From Amaranthus tricolor (taxonomy: Eukaryota; Streptophyta; Magnoliopsida; Caryophyllales; Amaranthaceae): a stretch of 64,000 nt of DNA. Position numbers and translations under genes: made by a program. This document shows positions 22,729 to 34,127 of the stretch, piece after piece; position 1 is the stretch's first letter; the number at the start of each line of letters is the position of its first letter. Below the pieces are notes generated by a model. The model made no database searches. It was not told the origin of the DNA and was given only the letters and a program-made list of their open reading frames with translations. The DNA lies in the NCBI RefSeq assembly GCF_026212465.1, contig NC_080052.1, positions 12,929,434 to 12,993,433 of the forward strand, written 5' to 3'.

Positions 22729-24721
22729 AAGGAATTTAAAGACAGAAAACAGTTTTTAGGTAATTCACGGGTTGCGAATTTGTTCACTGATCGCGAAGCC
22801 ATTGATCATGACTTTTGTCAATGGTCGCAATTTTGTTGTTCTACCTTTTTAAAACTTGCCACTTTTACGTCTTACTTTAAATCTTATTGAACGCAAAGGG
22901 CAGCGATGAAGACTTAGAATCTGTTTGAATCAGACTTATTGTAATCCTGCATCAACAAGACTATAATGCAACTTCAAATGAACCTGAGCGGCTTGATTGC
23001 TAAAAGAAGATGATGTTCCCGACTTATCGTATGATTATGAGCCGAAGAAGTTTGAAATTTAGAAAAAAAAAAAAAAAAAAAAAACATTGACAAATTTCTT
23101 ACTACGGATAAATGAGGAACAGATAATAGCTAACAGAAATTAAATTTTTGGATCAAGGGATGCTAAACTGTATGGTTTAGATTGGGTACATGGATTTATC
23201 TGTGTTGTTGATGGGAACTACCTTAATTAATTGAAGAAATTAGAACGGAAAATAAAACGCGTACAAGTGAGATATGGGTGAGTTTTAAATGAATTCAACA
23301 TAACCCATATGATCAGAATGGATTGAAGAAAATTTTTTGATGAAAGAGATAAAATTTTAACTGAAAGAAAAGCAAACAATTAAACTTCGCGAAACAAAAC
23401 TGATACAAGGATATGTTGGCAAAGAGTTAAGCCATGTGGTATGCATGTTGGGTTGGAAAAACGATGAGGATTTCACATATCTTGACTCCAAGAAAGAAAA
23501 TTTTGAAACAAATATAGAAGGAAGGGGAAATTTTCTCACCTTAGAACTATAATGATATATCACATCTATATCACCCAAGTCCAAAAAAATGGTGAGATAA
23601 TGAAGACAGCACTGGTGACAAATAAAAAAAATAAAGAAACGTATAATAATATAGCGTAATTCTAACATTTTTTAGGGTTTTTTTTTCGGAAATTTATAAT
23701 CTTTCAATTGAATTTAAAGCTTTGATCATATAACAATCAAGGAACATTGGCCTTAACTACTCATCACAATCAAAATTTCAACTCAATTGAAAGATTTTAA
23801 CTTTCTTAAAATAAACACTAAAAAAGTAAGAATTATTTTATGGCTATTAATAATATTCTTTTTTTTAAAAAAATTTTTGTCACCATTGCTATTTTCATTA
23901 TCCCAACATTTTTGGACTTGGTGAATATAGATATGATACGTCGTTTTAGTTCTAAGGTGAAAAAATCCCCCTTTCTCCTACATTTATCGTGAAATATTCC
24001 CGTTTCGAGTCACGATATGTAAGATTCTCACCGCTTTTCAAATCAAACAAGCATACCACATGGCCTAACTCCTTGGTAACATATTTTTGCATCAGTTTTC
24101 TTTCGTGAAGTTTGTCGATTGTGCACTTTTTTTGTTGGTTAGAATTTTTCTTTTTCACCGAAAAATGTCTTTACTCCATTCTGATCACATAGAATTCCCC
24201 TATATCACTAGTGTACGCTTTATCTTCTGTTCCAATTTCTTCAACTTATTTGGGTTGTTCCAATCAACGACATAAGTGAATCCTTTTACCAAATCCAAAC
24301 CATACCGTTTAGCATCTTGATCCAGAAACGTAAGCTTTCAGTTATCATCTCTTCCTCATTTATTTATAGTAAGAATTCTGTCAATATCCTTTTTCTAGAT
24401 TTTGAAACATCTCTCGCAGATAATCATACGATAACAGTATCCCTTTCAGCAATGTTCTTGATCAAAATGCATTTGAAGTTGCATTAGAATTCTTGTTGAT
24501 GCAGGAATACAATAATTTTGATTTCAAGAGCGTCTAAGTATTTATTTATGTACTTCGCGTCCAATAGGATTCAAAAATACGATGCGAAGGCGACAAGTTT
24601 TAAAAATAGCAAAACGCGACCAGTGACAAAATTCGCAATCAGTGACTTCGCGATCGGTAAACACATTCGTTACTTGCGAATTTTCAAAAAACTACTTTCT
24701 GACTTTGAATTGCTTATGCTT
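22729..24721. repeat. Palindromic unit U1 (about 2.0 kb fold-back)
   Basis: The left arm (22729 to about 23670) is the inverted copy of the right arm (about 23870-24721), roughly 75-80 percent identical by eye, around an AT-rich centre of about 200 bp. Both arms read outward-in through the same parts: a GCGA-rich outer block, a block around GCTAAACxGTATGGTTT, and an inner block which, in the right arm's minus frame (23952-24158), reads HVVCLFDLKSGENLTY. No transposase or known protein is recognised, and the frames carry stops in both arms. Confidence 0.7.
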
Positions 24722-24865
24722 TAATATTAAAATTAATAATAGTAATAATACTAAAACTAATAATTATAATAATAATACTATTAAAAATAGTAACAATACT
24801 ATTATTATTCTTTAATTATTAGTTTTAGTATCATTATTATTAATATTATTAGTTTTAGTATTAAA
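24722..24865. repeat. AT palindrome spacer between units U1 and U2
   Basis: Alternating AAT and ATT trinucleotides with ACTAAAACTAATAATTAT and its complement ATTAGTTTTAGTATCA. Same position in the repeat order as 22655-22728. Confidence 0.7.
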
Positions 24866-25440
24866 CAGCAGAAGTAATCCAAAGTCAGAAACCAGGTTTT
24901 AGGTAATTAATGGGTTACGAATTTGTTTAATGATCACGAAGTCACTGATCATGAGTTTTGTCACTGGTCGCGATTTTGTTGTTCTACCTATTTAAAAACA
25001 TGCCGCCTTTGCGTGGTACTCATAAATTTTATTGGACGCAAATGACAACAATGAAGACTTAGAATTCGTTCGAATTAGACTTCTCGTATTCCTGCATCAA
25101 TGAAAACTCTAATACAATTTCAAATGAACCTGATCAGGAAGATTGCTAAAAGCAGATATGTTCCTGACTAAATATATGATTATCTACGGGAGACGTTAGA
25201 AAATCTAGAAAAATAAACTTTTACAAATTTCTCACTACAGATAAATGAGGAAGGAATAATAGCTTATAGAGATTAAATTTCTGGATCAGAGACTGCTAAA
25301 CGGTATGGTTTGGATTGGGTATTTCGATTCACCTGTAGTGTTGATCGGAACAACCCTGATAAATTGAAGAAATTGGGACGGAAGATAAAACGCAAACTAG
25401 TGAGATATGGGGGAGTGTTAAGTGAATTCAACATGATCGA

Positions 25441-25789
25441 TGTTAGAATTAATATGCGGAAGTTGCAGTGGATTATTGATTTTGATTAATAAATATTGAA
25501 GAAGCTAGTATGAAAAATAAAGAGGAGAGTTGATGACTTTTGTGAAAAAATGAAAAAAGGTTTTTTATATTATGTGGCTTGGTTACAAATGAGAGCATGC
25601 AACACATATATATAGTGCTTCTATGTTGGTGCTTTCACCATCATTATGTTTCTAGTCTTTTTTACAACTTATAGAAAGTTCTAGACTATTAGCTTTAGGG
25701 TGTTAGTCTAGATAGTTCTAGGATATTATAGAATTTTTTAATTCTTGATACATTACTCCCTAGATTTTTCTACATTACATTATTTAACA
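25441..25789 (-). repeat. 3' LTR of copia 2
   Basis: 349 bp. Carries 8 bases (around AATGAAAA) not present in the other LTR. Confidence 0.92.
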
Positions 25790-25824
25790 CTCCCCCTTAA
25801 TCTGAAAAAATCTTGGACTCCTAG

Positions 25825-28800
25825 CTATCTTCTGAATTTGATGAACTTTTCTGTTCGAAGTGCCTTGGTAAATATGTCTGCGAGTTGCTCCTCTGTCTTG
25901 CAGAATTTTAGCTTGATCTCTTGTTTCTCGACCAATTCACGAATGAAGTGGTGTCGTATCTCAATATGCTTTGTGCGACTATGAAAGACTGGATTCTTTG
26001 TCATGGCTATTGCTGACATATTGTCACAATAGATGATAGTTGCATCTTCTGTCTTTTGTTGTAGATCTTTTAGGATTCTTCTTAGCCATACTACTTCACA
26101 TGCCGCGCTTGTCGCTGATACGTATTCTGCTTCTGATGATGATAGTGCTACCGTAGCTTGTTTCTTTGATGACCATGAGATAGACTTGGACCCTAGCTGG
26201 AACACGTATCCACTCGTACTTCTTCGATCGTCGATGCTTCCTGCCCAGTCGCTATCCGTGTAGCCTATGAGCTTGTAGTCTGCTTCGGACTCGTACATTA
26301 TCCTATAGCTTTTTGTTCCTTTGATATACCTGAGTATCCTCTTGGCTGCTGCTAAGTGAGCTTTGCTTGGCTCACTCATAAACCTTGAGATGATGCTGAC
26401 TGCATGAACGATGTCTGGTCTTGTATTTGTAAGATATATGAGAGATCCGACTAAACTTCGGTAGATTGATGCATCCACCTTTTCTTTTCCATCATTTGTT
26501 GAGAGCTTCTCATTTGTAGCCATTGGTGTAGCCATTGGCTTACAATCGCTCATGTTGAATTTTTTGAGCATATCCTCGACATATTTTTCTTGTGAGAGAA
26601 ATATTTTACCTGGACTTTGCTTGACTTGCATGCCAAGGAAGTACTTCATAGCTCCGAGGTCTGTCATTTCATATTCTGACATCATTGTCTTTTTGAAGTC
26701 TTCTATCATCCTCAGATCGGTGCCTGTGTAGATTAGATCATCTACGTATAGGCATAAGATGAGAAACTTTGGCCCTTGGGTCTTGATATAGAGTGATGGC
26801 TCATTTGGGCTTTTTACAAAGCCATTTTGGAGAAGATATCCATCGATTTTGCTGTTCCAGGCCCGAGGGGCTTGCTTGAGCCCATAGAGGGCTTTTCGAA
26901 GGTGATACACCTTATCTTCTTTTCCTTTGATTATATATCCTTGAGGTTGTTCGACATATACCTCTTCTTCTAGCTCCCCATTGAGAAATGCTGATTTGAC
27001 ATCTAATTGATAAACTTGCAATTTAAATTGAGCTGCTAGAGCTAGGACTGACCTGATTATCTCCATACGGACAACTGGAGCATATGTCTCGTTGAAGTCA
27101 ATTCCAGGTTGCTATGAGTATCCTTTTGCAACTAGACGAGCTTTGTACTTTTGAATGGAGCCATCTTCATTGTGCTTGATCTTGTAAACCCATTTGAGAC
27201 CGATCACGTCCTTGTCTTGAGGTTTGTCAACAAGCTCCCATGTGTCGTTCTTTTCTATCATCTTAATCTCCTCGTTCATGGCTTCGATCCATCTTTCTTC
27301 TTGAGCTGCTTCTTCAAAGTTTTGTGGTTCTCCTGCAAAGAGTACCATGATGGTGTGATTGCATTGATAATCTTCCAAGTAGCTTGGTGGACATCGATCT
27401 CGTTGTGATCTTCGAACTTGTTGAGCTGGGCTTGAGTGACTTGGCTCCAACCTTGAGCTTTGTGATGTAGATGGACTTCTTGGGCTCCTTGATGGTGTTC
27501 CTGGATTGGTTGATGGTGATGGACTTGCAGATGATTGAGTTGGTGACTGAATTGGATCTTCTCCTTCATCTGGGCTTGGTGGTGGAATGATTTCTACTGG
27601 AACTTCAACATCGTTCTCGTTCCATTGCCATTGCGCCTTTTCATCGAATATGACATCTCTGGAGATGATCAACTCCTTGGATTCGGGCTGATAGAGACGA
27701 TATCCTTTAGACTCGTCACTGTATCCAATGAAGATACATTTTTCTCCTTTTCCGTCTAGCTTATCCCGATTCTCCTTCGGGACGTGGGCATATGCAATGC
27801 ACCCGAAAACTTTGAGGTGCTCAACCCTTGGTTTTCTTTTGTGCCAAGCTTCATACGGCGTCATACTTCTTACCGCTTTTGTGGGAGACCTGTTAAGTAT
27901 GTAAATAGCTGTGTGGACAGCTTCTGCCAAAAAATGTTTAGGCAGATTTTTTCCTTGCATCATACTCCGAGCCATTTTAGCAATTTTCCTGTTTCTCCTT
28001 TCTGCAACACCATTTTGTTATGGTGTGCGTCTGACTGTGAGCTCCTTTTTGATGCCGTGTTGTTTACAAAATTTGTTGAATTCATTGCTTGTGAATTCTC
28101 CCCCACGATCGGTTCTTAGAACCTTTATTGAATGCCCACTTTGTTTTTCTGTTAGGGCTTTAAATTGCATGAAGTGGGATCATGCTTCTGATTTTTTCTC
28201 CAAGAAATACACCCACATCATGCGTGAAAAATCATCCACAATCAACAGAAAGTATCTTTTTCCGCCAAGAGACGGATTCCTGGTAGGACCCCATATATCA
28301 GCATAGACAAGCTCTAATGGAGCTCTAGCCGTCCATGATGAGGTTGGGAATGGTGATCTATGCATTTTGCCATGGATACAACCCTCACAAATTTTCTTTT
28401 CATTAGTGATTGGTGGTAGCCCAATCACCATTTCTCTATTTTTTAACAGTTTTAAACTGTCAAAATTTAAATGTCCGAATCTCAAATGCCACAATTCGGA
28501 TTCATTCACCATTGTACTTAGGGCAGTATTAAATTCCAATTGCATTTTTAGTGGAAAAATTTTATTTGGAGTCATTTTAGTGGTAGTGATTAATTGCCCT
28601 TTTTTCTTATCATATTTGTGGCATTGATTATTATCAAATTTTACCATATAGCCTTTTTGGACTAACTGACCCACACTTAACAAATTTTGTGCTAGCCCAG
28701 GGACATAAAAGACATCGGGGATGAATTTAGAGGAGCCGTTTTTTGTTTTAACAACAATTGTTCCTTTTCCAGCAACTGCTTGGTTACTCCCATCACCAAG

Positions 28801-29907
28801 TGTTATTTGTGATTTTATATTTTCATCAAGATTAGCAAATGAATTTTTATTTCCGGTCATGTGGTTGGAGCAACCACTATCGATGTACCATGGGTCAGTT
28901 TGCTCTTCTTGAGCATTCAGACATGTGTAAAATAATTGATCATTATTTTCTGTGAAATTAGCCTCTTCCTTTTGCCGAAAATAACAATCTTTTTCAAAAT
29001 GAGAGTGTCGAGTACATCTTTTGCATTTGTACCGACAATCTCTTGTATTATGATTGTTTTTCTTGCATAATATGCAATAAGATTTGTTATCTTGGCTCCC
29101 TTGATTTTTATGATTTCCTCTCCCCCTACCACGGTTGTTAAAATTGCCCTTTTTTGGTTGAAAATTATTACCGTGGCCATTTATATTTTTTCCATTATTA
29201 GAAAATTTTAATTTAGCCTGAAAAGCTTTTTCAATTGGTTGCTCTTCAAACTTACGCATTCTTTCTTCATGTGCTAATAAAGAGCCCATTAATTCAGTCA
29301 TGGTGAGTGAACTTAAATCTTTATTAGATTCTTCTATAGCAGCCACAATATGATCAAATTTTTTGGTTAAAGTTCTTAATATTTTTCGAATTATTTTAAC
29401 ATCTTCAATGGTGTCTCCATTGGATCGAATTTGGTTAACAATATTTGAGACTCGGTCGGTATATGATTGAATTGACTCATTATCGGTCATTTGCATACTA
29501 TCAAATTGACCCCATAAAGATTGTAGTTTGAAGAGTATTACCTTTTCCGAGCCTCGATATTTTGTCTCCAAAGTGCTCCATGCCTCCTTTGCAGTTGTGG
29601 CGGTCATGATTGTTGGTAGGATCATCTCATCTACTCCACGATATATTATAGAGAGGGCATAATGATCCCTTCTTTTGTTTTGCTTGTATTGACACTTTTT
29701 AGTGTCATCCCAAGAAGCCTCTTCATTGGTATCTTTGGGTTGTTCATAACCATCTTGAATAATTTCCCATATATCTTGGGTAATGAAAATTGATTTCATT
29801 TGCATACTCCATTGATCAAATTTCTCCCCTTTAAATATAGGTACCCAATTAACTTGGGGATTAAATATGTTTGTGTTTGTGTTTGAATTGGGGTTAGGGA
29901 AGGCCAT
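25825..29907 (-). pseudogene. gag-pol of copia 2: one frame with three nonsense codons
   Basis: Start ATG at 29907. 28180-29907 encodes gag (KFDQWSMQMKSIF), two zinc knuckles (CILCKKNNHNTRDC and CKRCTRHSHFEKDC), protease (WYIDSGCSNHMTG), GAG-pre-integrase (LWHLRFGHLNFDSL) and the start of integrase. 27112-27975 holds the rest of integrase and the start of reverse transcriptase (GLKWVYKIK). 25825-27066 holds reverse transcriptase with an intact LYVDD box and RNase H (DSDWAGSIDDRRSTSGY, SSSEAEYVSA). All three segments are in the same frame. The only lesions I see are stops at 28180-28182 (TGA), 28018-28020 (TAA) and 27112-27114 (TAG). The RNase H signature is that of Tork/TNT1-type elements. 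Confidence 0.92.
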
Positions 29908-29997
29908 TTATATATATGTGGAGTTGGTATTGATATGAAATTTGGATGATATATGATTGAAAAAAAAGGCTTTGGATTAGTGGCTCTTGATACCAAA

Positions 29998-30338
29998 TGT
30001 TAGAATTAATATGCGGAAGTTGTAGTGGATTATTGATTTTGATTAATAAATATTGAAGATGCTAGTATGAAAAATAAAGAGGAGAGTTGATGGCTTTTGT
30101 GAAAAAAGATTTTTTGTATTATGTGGCTTGGTTACAAATGAGAGCATGCAACACATATATATAGTGCTTCTATGTTGGTGCTTTCACCATCATTATGTTT
30201 CTAGTCTTATCTACAACTTGTAGATAGTTCTAGACTATTAGCTTTAGGGTGTTAGTCTAGATAGTTCTAGGATATCATAGAATTTTTTACTTCTAGATAC
30301 ATTACTCCCTAGATTTTTCTAGATTACATTATTTAACA
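29998..30338 (-). repeat. 5' LTR of copia 2
   Basis: 341 bp, followed (minus sense) by the primer-binding site and then a leader of about 90 bases before gag. Confidence 0.92.
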
Positions 30339-31645
30339 ATCGATGAGTATGATCAGAATGGACTAAAGACATTTTGACTGACAATAAAAACTGGACAATC
30401 AAACTTTGCAAAAGAAAACTAATACAAGGATATGTTGGCAAGAAGTTAGGCTATGTGGTATGCTTGTTGAGTTGGAAAAACGGTGAAGATCTCACATATC
30501 TCAACATCAAAGGGGAAGATTTCAGAGCAAATGTAAAAGGAAGGGGGTTTCCTCCTCTTAGAACTAAAGCGATATACCACATCTAAATTCCTTCAGTCCA
30601 ATAATAGTGGGACCATGAAGATAGCAATGGTGACAAAAGAAAAAATAGTATCAGAATAAAGATAGAGTAATTCTTATATTTCTAGGGTTTATATGGGGAA
30701 AAATTAGAATATTTTTGAAACTTTAATGATAATGAATATTTAAATTGCAATACAATCAAAGCTTCAAATTCAATTGAACGATTCTAATTTTCCCGAAATA
30801 AATCTTAGAAAATGTAAAAGTTATTGTATTTCTACTCTGATGTCTTCTTTTTTTCTTGTCACCATTGATGTCTTCATCATCCCAACATTTTTGGAATTGA
30901 GGAATATAAATATGGTATATCACTTTAGTTCCAAGGTGAAAAAACCATCCTTCCTTCCACCATTATTCCGAAATCTTCCCATTAAAGTTGAGATATGTGA
31001 GATCCTCATAGTTTTTCCAACTCAACAAGAATACCATATGGCCTAACTCCTTGCCAACCTATCGTTGCACTTGTTTTCTGTCGCGAAGTTTGATTATCCA
31101 CTTTATGTCTTCAATCTATTCTGATCATTCTCATCAATCATGTTGAATTCGCATAGAATTCCTCTATATCTCACTAATGCGCGTTTTATCTTTCATTTCA
31201 ATTTCTTCAACTTATTAGGGTTGTTCCGATCAATACAGGTGCATACATCTACCCAATCAAAACCATACACTTTAGTATCCTCTGATCCAAAACCGTAATC
31301 TATTTAGCTATCATCTCTTCCTCATTTATCCATTGTAAGAAATTTATCAATGTCTTCACTTCTAGATTTTCAAATGTATCCCGCAGATAATCATAAGATA
31401 AATCGGAAACATTATCCCTTTCAGCAATTTTTCCGATCAGGTTCATTGGATGTTGCATTAGAGTCCTTGTTCATGCAGGAATATAACAAATTTGACTCGA
31501 ACAGCTTCTAAGTCTTTAATGTTGTCCTTCGCGTCCAATAAGATTCAAAAGTAAGACACAAAGGCGAAAATTTAAAAAAGCAAAGCAACAAAGTCGCAAC
31601 CGGTGACTTCACGATTGGTGAACAAATTCGCGACTAGGTTATGGA

Positions 31646-31900
31646 GTGGTGTTTGTGTTGAATGTGCCGTTTGGAACTGTAGTGGAATTTTCCCCTTCAT
31701 GCTCGAAGCTTGCAAGTAGTGTCGAGGTTTCGCAGCAGATAACATACACTCAAACTCCTCCCATGGAAATCCTGTCGACGAGGACCAAGCTCGCCAAGAA
31801 TTGTTGTTGTAATACAAGTTACTCGGAACCCTTCCTCGGAGTAGATGCGCGTGCGTGTAGGATAAAGGCTGAAGAATTGCTGGTACTTGGCGGCTAGCCT
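31646..31900 (+). other. GC-richer exon-like block, unrecognised
   Basis: This block is clearly richer in G and C than its surroundings and is open in one plus-strand frame (84 codons from ATG 31646, with VSQQITYTQTPPMEI and a Cys run) and in a minus-strand frame (31572-31817). Neither gives a protein I recognise. It starts exactly where similarity to the palindromic unit ends, so it may be the remains of a host exon next to the array. Confidence 0.25.
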
Positions 31901-32098
31901 TAATTATACAAGGGTTTTCTTCATTTGCTTAGGGTTGGCTGTAATGTAGATCTTTATTTTAGGTCTAGATTAAGACTAGCTTGCTAAGGTCCTACCATAT
32001 TATGTTTAATTCAAGTGTTTAATATGGTACTTTTCAGGGTAAAGTACCTTCTCCATGAGAGGCTGAGTATCTAGTTCCTGCATGTACTTTGTTTTTGA

Positions 32099-32131
<33 letters not shown>

Positions 32132-32324
32132 AAGTCTTTGAGAAACCACTATTATGAAGTATATAAGGCATAGTTGTTTCCACGTGTATGTGTTAATTAG
32201 GTGCAAGGGGCTGATCCTGGGGAAGGGCCTACAATATTTACCATATTGGTGCTATTTGCAGGACCTAAAGATGAAACTGGCTACTTTCTCTTTCTTCCTA
32301 TTGACCTTTTGATGTTGTAGTTAC
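31901..32324. other. Non-coding stretch with a TA/TG dinucleotide repeat
   Basis: No gene seen. An ATATATAT run followed by a TGTGTGTG run lies at 32099-32131. Confidence 0.6.
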
Positions 32325-33223
32325 CAGCATGCCCGGCCATGAGAGTAGGCTAAAGGGTCCACCGCCAAGGGCCCAAGTTATAAATTCAAAATTGTAATGT
32401 AAAAGAGGGCCTAATATATATAGGATAAAAAAAATAAGGGGGCCCAATTCTAATAACTAAAATGGAAAGTTGTGTATGACTCCTTCATTTACCCCATATT
32501 GCATTCATGAATGGCATTTACTCCTATCCTCACCATTTGACTGGGACTTCCAAAAATTAACTCCCATCAATTCCCAAAAATCAACTCCTCCATCAATTTT
32601 CTTAGAGTGTGGCTCCTTAATCCGATTTTCTTAGAGTATAGCTCCTTCATCCGGTGTGCCTGGTGGTATTTTCCGTCGATCGTCTTCTCGAACCTCCCCT
32701 TGACTTTATCAATTTCCATTGCAGGGATAAATTTTTTCCATTTAAGTTGCATTCCAATTCCCTTTCCCTTCCCTATTTTGAATTTCATCTTGAATTTCAA
32801 TTTCAAGTTCATCATCTGAATTTCCTCCTCATCAAATCCATTTCATGTTTGTCTTGAATTTCTTCATTATTTCTCCAAATCAAGTTCAATTTTCAATGCT
32901 TGATTTCTTGATTCTTGTCTGTAATTTTTTATTTCGAATTTTATTATCTGAATTTCATCGAAATCAATCGAAAGTCATGCTAGTCTCTTGTTGCATTATA
33001 ATTGGTTGTTTTTTACTTGTATGGTGAATGGTTTACAATATTTGCAAATTTGTTTAATGTAATTTTATTTTTTATTTTTATTTTTGAGTTGTTTTTTTAA
33101 TGCAATTTTATTTTTTTTTTAATTGTATACACACTTAATTTCATAAGACTATACGTTTTAAATTTTAAAATTTTTTAAAGAGGAGGCCTGCCTAGGGCCC
33201 ATAAAATGTCAGGACTAGCACTG
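32325..33223. mobile_element. hAT-like element remnant
   Basis: The ends are imperfect inverted repeats, CAGCATGCCCGGCCATGA on the left and, inverted, CAGTGCTAGTCCTGACA on the right, of the CAGxGCxxGxCCTGA type seen in plant hAT elements. Both ends continue into GGGCCC-containing blocks (AAGGGCCCAAG left, CCTAGGGCCCAT right). The flanks share GTTAC but not a full 8-bp duplication, so the target site is eroded or the ends are slightly off. No transposase frame is present. The interior is AT-rich, with CTCCATCAATTTTCTTAGAG and a diverged neighbour copy near 32620. Confidence 0.5.
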
Positions 33224-33385
33224 GTTACCACTTACCAGTAGTGTAATGATTTAGTTGCAATGCAGAAAGTAGATTTTTATTTCCAATGCGTATATACACT
33301 ATGACTAGAAAACATTCATCAAGCATTGAAAAAATGGATTTTCAGACTATCTAAGCAACATTTAACAAGTATACCAAAAACAATC

Positions 33386-33386
33386 A

Positions 33387-33430
<44 letters not shown>

Positions 33431-33653
33431 TAAATAACAATAATTTAAAAATTAAATTAATTAAACGAAAGATATTGTATAATTCGAAATTCAAAAAAAA
33501 AATAAAATTAATACCAGTCGCACAAAAAGTGCGACTGTTTGTGCGACTGATATTAATTTTTTTTTTATTTTTTTTTTAATTTCGAATTATACAATTTCTT
33601 TTGTTTAATTAATTTATTTTTTAAGTTATTGTTATTTAAATTATAATATAAAC
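33386..33653. repeat. Long hairpin with GTGCGACTG loop, preceded by an (ATT)n run
   Basis: (ATT)n at 33386-33429, then arms of about 100 bp (33430-33535 and 33545-33653) that are inverted copies. The centre reads CCAGTCGCACAAAAAGTGCG followed by ACTGTTTGTGCGACTG, three alternating GCGACT blocks. A partial copy of the left arm lies at 33905-34005. The structure could fold into a long stem in RNA. Confidence 0.75.
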
Positions 33654-34124
33654 AAAAAAATTAAACAAAAGTTAGTCATTTAGTCATTGCATGAGTAGTA
33701 AATATTAATCTGTCAAGTACATTATAAAAAATAAATATTTTCAACTACTTTCCCTTTTTTAAGGAATTCAACTTTTGTGAATTGTGTGATAACTATGCAA
33801 CACCATAACCAAGAGTCTTTGACTCTTTTTTCAATTTTTTCACATTTTTCTAGAAATAGGATACCCTACCTTTTCCTTTTAGCTTTGCTGGAATTTTAAT
33901 ACCCAATTATTATTATTATTATTTAAGTAACAATAACTTAAAAAATAAATTAATTAAACAAAAGAAATTGTATAATTCGAAATTAAAAAAAAATAATAAT
34001 TTTTAAAAAAAAAAATAGAAAAAAAGGTGGAGGTGGATTGGTCGTCGTCTCATGGCGATGGAGCTGGGAAAGTCAACGAAGGAGGTGGCGATTTAAGGGT
34101 CATTGGGTTCAAGTATATTGGTTC
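33654..34124. other. AT-rich non-coding stretch with a partial hairpin arm
   Basis: Contains the partial arm copy (33905-34005) starting TATTATTATTATTTAAGTAA. The following 34020-34124 is GC-richer (GGTGGAGGTGGATTGG) without a convincing frame. No gene seen. Confidence 0.5.
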
Positions 34125-34127
34125 TTA

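Larger units (their letters stand above)
25441..30338 (-). mobile_element. Copia retrotransposon 2, Tork-like, near-intact
   Basis: LTRs at 25441-25789 and 29998-30338, both TGTTAGAATT...TTTAACA, flanked by ATCGA on both sides (25436-25440 and 30339-30343), a perfect 5-bp target duplication. Minus orientation: the primer site, TGGTATCAAGAG (complement of about 29984-29995, like the initiator-Met tRNA site), is next to the right LTR and the polypurine tract, AAGGGGGAG (complement of 25790-25798), next to the left LTR. I count about 13 substitutions and one 8-bp gap between the LTRs. One reading frame spans gag to RNase H and is broken only by three stop codons. Confidence 0.95.
24866..31650. 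repeat. Palindromic unit U2, interrupted by copia 2
   Basis: Left arm 24866-25440, continuing at 30344-30690 after copia 2; centre about 30690-30850; right arm about 30850-31650, which ends slightly short. It has the same order of blocks as U1. The inner block of the left arm has an open frame (30374-30586) containing LGYVVCLLSWKNGEDLTY, related to the U1 right-arm frame. The outer part of the left arm reads AKRYGLDWVF and LKKLGRKIKRKLVRYGG in one frame. I do not recognise the protein these arms descend from. Confidence 0.7.

Noticed and set aside
30774..31046. 90-codon frame in the right arm of palindromic unit U2
   Set aside because: It is the antisense of the same block that encodes the left-arm frame; arms are inverted copies, so at most one strand is meaningful.
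22375..31650. Interpretation of the repeated GCGA-rich blocks as a CRISPR-like array
   Set aside because: Repeats are hundreds of bases long, inverted and diverged, in plant nuclear DNA; spacing and structure do not fit CRISPR.
32567..32857. Overlapping frames on both strands inside the hAT-like remnant
   Set aside because: Low-complexity Lys/Phe-rich products of repeated TTTCAA/TTGAAA sequence; no domain recognised.
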